NCBI GenBank assembly: GCA_963675055.2
Contig: CAXXJE010000001.1
Span: forward strand, 372,001 to 436,000
Direction of reading: 5' to 3'
DNA: 64,000 nt
Source: PGYT01 sp963675055
GTDB lineage: Bacteria > Bacteroidota > Ignavibacteria > Ignavibacteriales > Melioribacteraceae
Shown piece by piece: positions 27,601 to 34,919 of this stretch. Every line of letters begins with the position of its first letter. Positions within the stretch are counted from its first letter, which is position 1. The notes under the pieces were generated by a model, which was not told the origin of the DNA, did no database searches, and worked only from the letters and a program-made list of their open reading frames with translations. A program made the translations under genes and the position numbers.

Positions 27601-27768
27601 GTTATTGTTATAGAGGGTTCGCACCTGGTTTCCGTCCATTGTACCTTCACGCCGGTATAGGATATCACCGTATTCATCATTTCGGTATCCGATCGTTTCA
27701 GCGGTCTGAGCATACAAACTTATTATTGATATAAAAAAGAGTAAAACTATAAGTACATGACGATACAT
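24619..27768 (-). CDS. Giant secreted protein with Asp-rich calcium-type repeats and a C-terminal sorting domain
   Basis: 1049 residues from the ATG at 27768. The GGAGG ribosome-binding site lies between an upstream in-frame ATG and this one, which decides the start. Signal peptide MYRHVLIVLLFFISIISLYAQ. The N-terminal half is a conserved but unnamed region. About residues 325-395 are rich in DxDxDG-type loops (DNDEDGFIDEARDDDIDNDG, DLNDNDQWDAEE), like calcium-binding thrombospondin-3 or dockerin loops. Fn3-like pieces follow (FEGYLIYRSTEPEFND, YYYAVVSYDMGDP). The end, KVVPNPYVAQ to YGLYIYHVDAP, is a T9SS-like or FlgD-like sorting domain. It sits between a TonB receptor and a PorV-like gene and may be the surface partner of that receptor (inference). 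No enzyme motif is seen. Confidence 0.8.
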   Translation of the reverse strand: MYRHVLIVLLFFISIISLYAQTAETIGYRNDEYGDILYRREGTMDGNQVRTLYNNNGEVGQWPFQPSGEWPKGTGHSYLDGVCVLIGTEVTAPGTGRPITPLQTAYREHTDFDKVTGLDWVLEPVPGYMNPQSETPAISTNSETWPDFWPRALPLVDDAWDGYWYGYFGRGVKNADVETFFVMDDSKDGEWKRAPYNFYPVLSDSNRGGIGIRVEVRGFQWSHVLAEDIIFWHYDIVNISDYDYQKTSFGFYTDPGVGGSDDSGDDNAYFDRTLDIAYAYDGDGKGIPGGYTTGMYGYAYLESPGIGGPYYGPGDPRNQGDGIDNDEDGFIDEARDDDIDNDGDWVGFTDLNDNDQWDAEENEPLNDDLGKDGVGPYDRQYVGPDEGEGDGKPTHGEPHFDETDITESDWIGLTSLSIYRLGDGGTGGGWPKDDESMWLQHMAPDSFDTELQNANISMVFASGYFKLLKNRRERFSMALVFGSDLDDLFFNKETVQEIYNANYNFSKPPEKPEVTAVAGDGKVFLYWDDLAEESRDPFMGFDIEGDPTSGPKRDFEGYLIYRSTEPEFNDIKTITDSKGEPKFWKPIAQFDLVDSIEGPDPVGVNGASFWRGSETGLQHAYVDSNVVNGQQYYYAVVSYDMGDPDRGTRGLTPSECTKIITEDFSGNLQFVDVNCAVVTPNAPAAGYVSPQIEGSITEVAGGTGTGSLNVSILNPGAVKEGAAYNVVFDAEGEYPSYTTSSYSIIRTYDGATDTVFTAPDNEISPDIYSTPFDGIALSASNDTSISIVQSETGWLKWEGDKSNLQIIVTPDESAPARDVIYPADYEIHWFDDPQQETPYTRIPVNFIVINSTTQDTVEVEVFDNNGDKALSLGDDIVIIERVESGDFRLTWRINYLQPAGIGYQPIYPGDGHVFVIKTTKPFAKGDYFSFSTKAANIDAEKAKNDLEKIKVVPNPYVAQAVWEKRNLNQTGRGERRIDFIHLPAECTVRIYTVAGSLVKTIYKESNTDDGTVSWNLVTDDGMDAAYGLYIYHVDAPNVGEHIGKFALIK

Positions 27769-27798
27769 TCTCGCCTCCATTTACAAAATTAATATTCG

Positions 27799-30498
27799 CT
27801 AGAAACTAACTCTAAGACCGAGTCTAACCTGTCTTGGCGTTGAATACATACCGGGGTTCTTGATAAATTCATCAATAGTGTTTAATCCATTTACGTCACC
27901 GGCAAACTTGGTATTGAGATCTGCATTAGCTCGTCCGGTGGTTGAATAAACACTGTTTTCATTTCTGATATCAAGCACGTTATAAACGAGTAAGAACGCG
28001 TTTACATATAACGGTCCCAGCTTAAAGTTTTTATCTGCTTTAAGATCCAGATTATAGTAAATAGGTCTTCGTCCGCCGTTTTCAAAACGGACACCATTAG
28101 AAATTCTCATATCCTCTGTGTAGGGCATTCCGGAACCGTATTGGAATATCATTCCCACAGTCCAGTCGCCCGGCACACCAACGTTTGCATTAAGGTTAAT
28201 TGTTGATCTCTGATCCCAGTTAAGAGGAACGAGGTGTTTCTCAGATTCAACAGGTGGATCAGTCTGGTTATCATTATAAACAGCCATAGGATCAGAAGCG
28301 TTACCCTCGGAGATCTGATATGTATAGTCAACTTTAACGCCGAAATAATCGGCAAATCTTTTATCAAGAGTAAGGATAAATCCTTTAGTATTACCGTAAT
28401 CCCTGTTTATATAACGGGCATATTTGAAACCTTCGTAAGAGTTGATAATTTCCATTCCGAGAAGATTCCTTATATCCCTGTAGTAAACAGTTATATCAAG
28501 CGCAAGATTCGGGAAAAGCACCTGCTGTAAACCCAGCTCGTACTGAACTGTTTTCTGTGCATCAAGATTCGGATTACCTGTAAAAGATGACAGAGACTGA
28601 CCTTTTATAATTATGTATTCATCATTTGCATACAAATTCGATAAAGGAGGAATCTGGAAAAAATGTCCATATGAGAAATATATCGCTCCCTGGTCGGAAA
28701 TCGGGAATGAAACTCCCAGGCGCGGACTGAGCTGAAATTTCGCGTCAGCCTCAACTCTTTCATTATACCCATTGAACAATTCATTGTTTAAAGGATTTCT
28801 TAAATCCGCGGGAAGAGAAGTGCGAGCATTGAAATATTCGAATCTTACACCCGCATTTATTATCATTATATCGTATTCCATTTTATCCTGGATATACGCA
28901 TTAATTTCATACGGGAATTTACTGTACTGCTGATTACTACGTGCATGAAGATTCGGGTAACCGAGTTCGAATATCTCGTTGCCGAATTCATCAATCTGGC
29001 CTTCCGTCAGGTTTATCATATTCCAGCCATGGTCGAACAATTCTGTAATTCTTCCTTCGACACCAAGTTTAACTTTATGCTCTTTCGAAACCTGTGATTC
29101 GAGTGTCCACTGACCGATGTACGTATGAGTATATCTTTTATACCTGCCGGTCTGGTTGCCGCCATGTCTGTAAGTATAGTCGGAAGTCGGTATACCTTGC
29201 AGCGGATTCTGGTATGTGGAATCGTATGGATTCTCGTATAAGTAGCCGTAAAATTCATGATAGTTTGATGAAAACTTAAGAGCTGTAAAAGTACTCTGCG
29301 AAGGTACGTACGAAATTTGCACATTCTGAATCAGGTTATTGCTATAGTGATTCTGAATACCGTCCGGTGTCCATCTGTAGCCATGATCATAATAGGTACG
29401 CTCGTCTTCATCATAAAACGCCGTATAGCTGAATTTCCATGAGGGAAGGCTGTATGCCAGTTTTCCATTAAAAGAATATTTAGTCCATGGATTCATAGAA
29501 ACAAATTCAGCTGATTCGATAGCATCACGGGTTTGTTCGGGAGTATAACCAATATTATAATCAATGCCGCTGGGGGCATATGGATTAGAATCGGTCACAT
29601 TATAAATTCTTCGTCCGTAAAGGTAACCGTCATCCTGGAATAACCTTCCAGTTAAAAAGAAAGTCAAGTCCGGAATTAATTTAGTAGGCCCGGAAAGCGA
29701 GAATTGAAAATCTTTAATTCCGTCTGTGCTTACCCTATCCAGGTTCTCAAAAATCCCGTCATCCTTTGAAATATAATTTCCGAAATATGCTGTCGCGCTT
29801 CCATCAAAACTTCTTCCCCCCTCTTTGGTCACAATATTAACAACACCGGACATTGCCTGTCCGTATTCAGCGTTGAATGTACCACTTATAACTTCAAGTT
29901 CACGAATGGAGTTGTTTTCAATCTCCACTGTCATCTGAGAGTTATATGCATCAGTAACAGGAATACCATCAATTAAATAAGCAACCTCGTTAGAGCGACC
30001 GCCGCGAAAGTGCCCGGCAATAACACCGGCCTGCAGGTTAACAATCGCATTAAGGTTTTCAACCGGCATCATCTCAATATCTTTGGAAGATACAGTTGCC
30101 GAAGTAGAAGTGAGATCTTTTGTAATCAGCGGTTTGTCGGCTACAACAACCACATCTTCACCAAGTTCAACTGAAGCCGAGATAAGATCTACATCCAGGT
30201 TTGTTGTTTTGTCAATCGTGATACGAACTTCAGTAATCGTGGTTTTATTATAACCAACTGAACTGACAATAACCGTATATTGACCCGGCGGAATATTGTT
30301 TATATAATAATAACCGTCAATATCCGCAGCTGCACCAAGGTAGGTACCGTCAATTATAACATTCGCACCGATCACAGGTTCACCAGTATCTCTGTCTGCA
30401 ACCTTTCCGGAAAGCTTTCCGGTTTGTCCGGCGAACAGACTAATACTGAATAATAATAGTATCGTTACCATATAACTGTTAATTTTTCTCGGATACAA
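27799..30498 (-). CDS. TonB-dependent outer-membrane receptor
   Basis: 899 residues. It starts with TTG at 30496-30498, supported by AGAGGA seven bases upstream. The signal peptide ends ..SISLFAGQ. Residues about 27-110 form a carboxypeptidase-like regulatory domain (GKLSGKVADRDTGEPVIGAN, GYYYINNIPPGQYTVIVSSVGY). The plug follows (about 120-225; VNLQAGVIAGHFRGGRSNEV, LIDGIPVTDAYN, GTFNAEYGQAMSGVVNIVTKEGG). The remainder is a 22-strand-type barrel ending in the usual aromatic residue (RLGLRVSF). It takes up oligosaccharides across the outer membrane with proton-motive force. No SusD-type lipoprotein is encoded nearby; the next genes are the giant secreted protein and the PorV-like protein. The substrate is probably beta-glucan fragments. 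Confidence 0.93.
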   Translation of the reverse strand: MYPRKINSYMVTILLLFSISLFAGQTGKLSGKVADRDTGEPVIGANVIIDGTYLGAAADIDGYYYINNIPPGQYTVIVSSVGYNKTTITEVRITIDKTTNLDVDLISASVELGEDVVVVADKPLITKDLTSTSATVSSKDIEMMPVENLNAIVNLQAGVIAGHFRGGRSNEVAYLIDGIPVTDAYNSQMTVEIENNSIRELEVISGTFNAEYGQAMSGVVNIVTKEGGRSFDGSATAYFGNYISKDDGIFENLDRVSTDGIKDFQFSLSGPTKLIPDLTFFLTGRLFQDDGYLYGRRIYNVTDSNPYAPSGIDYNIGYTPEQTRDAIESAEFVSMNPWTKYSFNGKLAYSLPSWKFSYTAFYDEDERTYYDHGYRWTPDGIQNHYSNNLIQNVQISYVPSQSTFTALKFSSNYHEFYGYLYENPYDSTYQNPLQGIPTSDYTYRHGGNQTGRYKRYTHTYIGQWTLESQVSKEHKVKLGVEGRITELFDHGWNMINLTEGQIDEFGNEIFELGYPNLHARSNQQYSKFPYEINAYIQDKMEYDIMIINAGVRFEYFNARTSLPADLRNPLNNELFNGYNERVEADAKFQLSPRLGVSFPISDQGAIYFSYGHFFQIPPLSNLYANDEYIIIKGQSLSSFTGNPNLDAQKTVQYELGLQQVLFPNLALDITVYYRDIRNLLGMEIINSYEGFKYARYINRDYGNTKGFILTLDKRFADYFGVKVDYTYQISEGNASDPMAVYNDNQTDPPVESEKHLVPLNWDQRSTINLNANVGVPGDWTVGMIFQYGSGMPYTEDMRISNGVRFENGGRRPIYYNLDLKADKNFKLGPLYVNAFLLVYNVLDIRNENSVYSTTGRANADLNTKFAGDVNGLNTIDEFIKNPGMYSTPRQVRLGLRVSF

Positions 30499-30546
30499 TT
30501 TATAATCCTCTTTGTAGTTTTATAATAATTGCAACACACACTATAC

Positions 30547-30585
30547 TATCGGGCATGACAAGCGTTGTACCCATCATGCCCGATA
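30547..30585 (-). repeat. Long perfect stem-loop between the carbohydrate-binding protein and TonB receptor genes
   Basis: The arms ATCGGGCATGA and TCATGCCCGAT pair perfectly (12 bp with the flanking T-A). The 15-nt loop itself can form CAA-GCG-TTG. It lies about 20 bp after the upstream gene's stop and 49 bp before the receptor start. There is no T-run, so it may be an mRNA processing or differential-stability element or a weak terminator. Confidence 0.5.
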
Positions 30586-30604
30586 AAAGAAGTTCACTCA
30601 AATA

Positions 30605-33121
30605 TTACTTAATCAACATCATCTTCTTGGAAGTTACAAATGAACCGGCATTAATTTGATAAATATAAAGCCCGGTAGCAAAAGTCGAGGCATCGAATTC
30701 AACTACATATGTACCGGCAGCTTTTACATCATTTACCAGGGATGCAACTTCCTCTCCGAGAAGGTTAAATACTTTTAAAGATACATTGGTTTGTTTCGCA
30801 ATTTTATATTGAATTTGTGTCGTCGGGTTGAACGGGTTAGGATAGTTCTGCAGTAATCCGAATTCAACCGGATGAACCGCTTCATCTTCCACGCCAACAA
30901 ACTGATCACCTATCCAGGTGTATAACCATCTTGAGGGATCCAGATATGATTGATCTTCGTTATTCGGAGAATAAGTAAGTATCCCTTCGCGAGCGCCTGT
31001 AAGATCAGCGTCGTTAATTGCAAAGTCTACTCTAATTCTTTTACCTACTACCGGTTTAAATAATGCATCATCCGGATCAGCAAAAGCTGCAATATCTGCA
31101 AAAGCAAATTTACCTTCAATTGTATAACCTGATGGGAATTTTTCTGTCCACGAATAATGTTCATCGGTCACATAACCCAATATATTGCCCGATGGAGTTT
31201 CAACTATAACAGAATCCTTATCAAATCTAAACTGATAATCCGGTTGCTCACCACGTTTAAAAGTAGTATGAACCGGTCCTCTCCAATCATATAAACCAAT
31301 AAACATATCTGGTGAGTCCCGTTCGTAAGTAGTACCATTTTCAGTATTTATAACATCATCAGTTACGTCGAAAGCAACGTAAAGATAATCATTATCCATT
31401 GCGACATACGCCATTGCGGAACAATCCGCTGCATTATCAATTTCCTGGTTGGCAGGAATAAAGCCGGTACCATTATCAGGATTAATTTCAAACGGAGTAA
31501 TTCCGGACCATTCGCTTAGATCACCATCAGCAGCAAACCCGGCAGGAGCCTCGGGATTTATAATAGTTACGCCTTTAGCCGTATTTGTAACTGCTACATC
31601 AGCAGCTGCAACCGGACTTTCATTACCAGCAGCATCAACACAAACAACCGCGTAGTAGTAAGTAACTTCCTGATCAACTTCAGGTGCTCTAAGGTTATGT
31701 TCAACAACCATCAAACCTTCTTCAACACCGGAAGCAACAACATCGACACCATTTAAATCCGTAATGGGCTCCAAACTTGAGTATACAGTATAAGATTCTC
31801 CATCTTCGCCCGGTACGTCAGACCAAGTAACCAGATTCTGATAGTCGCCTCCCACTGCAGATACGAGACTTGGTGCTTCCGGGGCAGACACGTCAATCAC
31901 AGGATTACCGGTCCAGATATAGTCGTAGTATATTTTCTGACCTGCCTTAGCGGTAGCGTTTCCGCTCCCATCAGGCAGAGCTTCGCCCATCATCTGTAAA
32001 ACGGTGATTGCTGCATTATTAAAGTTTGTTGTGCCGTCAACAGGCTCAAAACCGGAAAGCGGCATACTGTATTCATGCCATTCACCGTCATCGATGGGTG
32101 TCCAGGCCTGTCCAACTTTTCCATCGTCACCTGATTCAAACTGAAATCTTATTGCGCCTGTACCGGCATCAACCTTAGCCTTGAATTTAAGTGAGTCAAT
32201 ATCCCATCTAACAGAAAGATCCAACGGAGTGCTTATATTCCAGCCGGCACCCGACCAGCCATTACCCCATTCATCACCCTGAGTCCAGAGAAGAGCATTA
32301 GTTTTTGGATCTTCGCCTCCACCTTCAACTACTTCCAGATTAGATTGACCCCATGTGAACTGCGCAAAATCATTGTATAAAGTTTTTCCATTAAATATTA
32401 AGAACGGATCTTCAGCAAGACCGGTTAAAGCCATGCCGTCAAGTAGGATTGCGCCTGTCGAGAAATCACCTTCACCGCCTCCATTAATCGAAAACTCAAA
32501 TGAGAACCCCTTAATCTGGTCGAGATCTAATTGTCCGTTTCCGGTAATACCACTCCATCCGGTGAGGTTGAATCCATTTCCATCAAAACTTAAATTGTTC
32601 TCAAGCGGAAGTGTAATTTTATTCCAGCCGGGTTCATTATCCAGTATATAGTGCATGGAATAGTAGTACTCAACGTCTTGCACATCATAAGCTTTTTTAG
32701 TTTCGATTTCGCTGACTTCATGCAGGTTTATTCTTAAATGAACTCGACCCGAAAGACTTTGCGCCTGAGTATTATTATACCAAATTGACAATGAGTCATA
32801 CATTGACCAATCATATACGCCGTTTGAATCAGGATTCCAGTGTTCCAACTTAGTATAACCTCCCCATGATTCGGTATTTTGTGCGCTATATTCAAGTTTC
32901 ATAGCGCCGCTGCCTTCAGCAACGTCGGCGGTTGGATAAGAAATATTAATCCATCCATTCTCGCTGGATGCATTATCACTTGTCTGGTAGTGAGCATTAT
33001 GTTGCTCAAAGTATGACCAATAGTTTGTGTCTGTTGGTTCCACATCAAAACTATTGATTAACTGTTGTGCGGATAGTGTACCCACACAAAGTATTAGTAA
33101 AGAAAATAATATTTTCTTCAT
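30605..33121 (-). CDS. Secreted multi-domain carbohydrate-binding protein (CBM-like, Fn3, CBM9/DOMON-like) with T9SS sorting domain
   Basis: 838 residues with signal peptide MKKILFSLLILCVGTLSAQ. Two beta-sandwich domains (about 22-232 and 240-405) carry the pattern of carbohydrate-binding modules: YDWSMYDSLSIWY, GWNKITLPLENN, AILLDGMAL, and again DSLKFKAKV, GEWHEYSMPLSGF, KIYYDYIW. A Fn3 domain follows (about 415-520; GGDYQNLVTWSDVPG). Residues about 530-735 are CBM9/DOMON-like (FAADGDLSEWSGITPFEI, YLYVAFDVTDD). The T9SS domain (about 755-838) starts FGLLQNYPNPFNPTTQIQY. No catalytic residues are evident. It probably displays glycan-binding modules on the surface. It is encoded just upstream of the TonB receptor and may hand substrate to it. 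Confidence 0.85.
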   Translation of the reverse strand: MKKILFSLLILCVGTLSAQQLINSFDVEPTDTNYWSYFEQHNAHYQTSDNASSENGWINISYPTADVAEGSGAMKLEYSAQNTESWGGYTKLEHWNPDSNGVYDWSMYDSLSIWYNNTQAQSLSGRVHLRINLHEVSEIETKKAYDVQDVEYYYSMHYILDNEPGWNKITLPLENNLSFDGNGFNLTGWSGITGNGQLDLDQIKGFSFEFSINGGGEGDFSTGAILLDGMALTGLAEDPFLIFNGKTLYNDFAQFTWGQSNLEVVEGGGEDPKTNALLWTQGDEWGNGWSGAGWNISTPLDLSVRWDIDSLKFKAKVDAGTGAIRFQFESGDDGKVGQAWTPIDDGEWHEYSMPLSGFEPVDGTTNFNNAAITVLQMMGEALPDGSGNATAKAGQKIYYDYIWTGNPVIDVSAPEAPSLVSAVGGDYQNLVTWSDVPGEDGESYTVYSSLEPITDLNGVDVVASGVEEGLMVVEHNLRAPEVDQEVTYYYAVVCVDAAGNESPVAAADVAVTNTAKGVTIINPEAPAGFAADGDLSEWSGITPFEINPDNGTGFIPANQEIDNAADCSAMAYVAMDNDYLYVAFDVTDDVINTENGTTYERDSPDMFIGLYDWRGPVHTTFKRGEQPDYQFRFDKDSVIVETPSGNILGYVTDEHYSWTEKFPSGYTIEGKFAFADIAAFADPDDALFKPVVGKRIRVDFAINDADLTGAREGILTYSPNNEDQSYLDPSRWLYTWIGDQFVGVEDEAVHPVEFGLLQNYPNPFNPTTQIQYKIAKQTNVSLKVFNLLGEEVASLVNDVKAAGTYVVEFDASTFATGLYIYQINAGSFVTSKKMMLIK

Positions 33122-33190
33122 AGGTTAAACCTCCAATTATATTTTGGTTGGTAGTTGTGAAATAATATTTGTTGCATGATTTTCATAAAA

Positions 33191-34750
33191 TTACACTGCG
33201 TTTTTTTCAAGGGGAGCCGTTTCAAACTCTATTCGAGGCTCCTCATTTATCTCAGAATCCTGATCTTTTTGTAAATCAGATTCTGATTTTTCTTTTACAA
33301 AAAGGCTTACTCCTACTAAAATTCCGGTACTTACCAAAAATAAAATTGCTGCGAAGTGAAGGTATTGTATTTCGTTATACAGTTTGAGTACCTCAATGCT
33401 ATTTACAATCTCCGGATTTACGTAAGAAGTAATTATTCTTAAAAACCCCAATGCTCCACCGATAGCCAGAGACCACAAAACACCTTTGGCTCTGGCCTTC
33501 TTCCAGAAAATGCCGAAAATAAAAGCACTTGCGATAGGCGGACTTATAAATGCCTGAATACCCTGCAGATGTATATATATCTGGGTATTGATTATTCTAA
33601 GTAGCGGAACGAAAAGAATCGCCAATACTACAATAAATATTGTTGCAAGTCTGCCTATAAGAATTAACTCGCTCTGGCTGGCTTCGGGTTTCCTTACTTT
33701 AAAAACATCAATCGCCAGCAGTGTAGCAGAACTGTTGAAAATACTAGCCAGAGAGGACATTAAAGCAGCGAAAAGTCCGGCGATAACAATCCCTTTGATT
33801 CCTGCCGGTAATAAATCGCCCGAAATCAGATATGCGAATGCCGCATCTCCTCGAATGTTAGGATACTTAACTGCGGCTATTAATCCGGGAATGAGCAACA
33901 ATGTAATTGGTACAAGTTTTAATACAGCAGCAAGAAAGGTACCTTTACGTGCTGCAGAAATACTTTTAGCGCTTAATAAACGCTGCACTATGTATTGATC
34001 GGTACACCAGTACCAGATACCGAGTATCGGCGCACCGAATATTATACCTGTCCATGGAAATGCCGGATCATTCATAGGTTTAAATACTTCGAAATAACTG
34101 CTCGGTAATTTTTCAGTTAGAACAGAGATTCCGCCGATATCTTTTAAGCCATACAAAGTGAGCAGAAGTGAACCTAGTATTAGAACAAAACTTTGGAAAA
34201 GTTGAGTTTTCATTACAGAAGAAAGTCCGCCAATTACAGTATATAATCCGGTAAGCAGAACGATAAACACGGTTGATGTGATCATATCCAAACCGAGGAT
34301 TCTGCCAAGGAGATAACCTGCTGCAATAAGTGTTACTGCAATTTTGGAAAAAAAGTATGCTGCCAATGAAACAGCTGTTAGATAACTTCTTGTTTTCCCG
34401 CCAAACTTTTTCCCCATAAATTCCGGCATTGTATAAACATCCGCTTTGATGAAAATGGGGGCAAAAAGCCATCCAAGTATGAAGAGAATAAAAATAGCGA
34501 TCCATTCAAAGTGACCTACACTTAAACCATGAACCGAGCCTGCACCGGCAAGTCCGATAAAGTGTTCACTTGAAATATTGGTTGCGAATAAGGATGAGCC
34601 GATAAGCAGCCATCCCATGTTCCTTCCTGCCAAAAAGTAATCTTTTGGATTTTTATCCTGGTTCATTGCAGCAACTAAGCCAATAGCCATAGCTACAATG
34701 AAATAGATAAAAATTATCAGGTTATCGGCAAAACTTATATTCTCTAGCAA
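33191..34750 (-). CDS. Sodium/solute symporter (SSS family), second sugar carrier
   Basis: I place the start at TTG 34748-34750, which has AAAAGGA upstream and begins just before the first membrane helix. A GTG at 34805-34807 would add 19 residues with no clear ribosome site. It gives 519 residues and about 13-14 helices. The family region is DYFLAGRNMGWLLIGSSLFATNISSEHFIGLAGAGS, and the sodium-site helix is AGLFAALMSSLASIFNSSATLLAIDVF. It closely resembles the symporter at 19517 in layout, so it is probably a sugar importer with a different preference. The C-terminal tail is charged (KSESDLQKDQDSEINEEP). It is encoded upstream of the carbohydrate-binding protein and TonB receptor genes on the same strand. 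Confidence 0.9.
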   Translation of the reverse strand: MLENISFADNLIIFIYFIVAMAIGLVAAMNQDKNPKDYFLAGRNMGWLLIGSSLFATNISSEHFIGLAGAGSVHGLSVGHFEWIAIFILFILGWLFAPIFIKADVYTMPEFMGKKFGGKTRSYLTAVSLAAYFFSKIAVTLIAAGYLLGRILGLDMITSTVFIVLLTGLYTVIGGLSSVMKTQLFQSFVLILGSLLLTLYGLKDIGGISVLTEKLPSSYFEVFKPMNDPAFPWTGIIFGAPILGIWYWCTDQYIVQRLLSAKSISAARKGTFLAAVLKLVPITLLLIPGLIAAVKYPNIRGDAAFAYLISGDLLPAGIKGIVIAGLFAALMSSLASIFNSSATLLAIDVFKVRKPEASQSELILIGRLATIFIVVLAILFVPLLRIINTQIYIHLQGIQAFISPPIASAFIFGIFWKKARAKGVLWSLAIGGALGFLRIITSYVNPEIVNSIEVLKLYNEIQYLHFAAILFLVSTGILVGVSLFVKEKSESDLQKDQDSEINEEPRIEFETAPLEKNAV

Positions 34751-34867
34751 AACAATCCTTTTTGGGTAATAGGGATTGTTTACATTTTTAATGCCAGCCA
34801 AAAACACACTTTTTCAGCTTATTTTTGGAACAGAAGGAAGAAACTCGAGAGATGTAATTATTAAAAT

Positions 34868-34884
34868 AATAAGCCGGACTTATT
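34868..34884 (-). terminator. Weak terminator-like hairpin after the SGNH/TPR gene
   Basis: On the minus strand AATAAG-TCCGG-CTTATT forms a 6-bp stem followed by a T-rich stretch. It lies 36 bp after the SGNH/TPR stop. Confidence 0.35.
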
Positions 34885-34919
34885 TATTTAATAATTGGAA
34901 GATATGTTGGATACAATTT

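Noticed and set aside
34751..34807. GTG start adding 19 residues to the second symporter
   Set aside because: No ribosome site, and the added residues are polar and precede the normal first helix; the TTG at 34750 has AAAAGGA in front of it.
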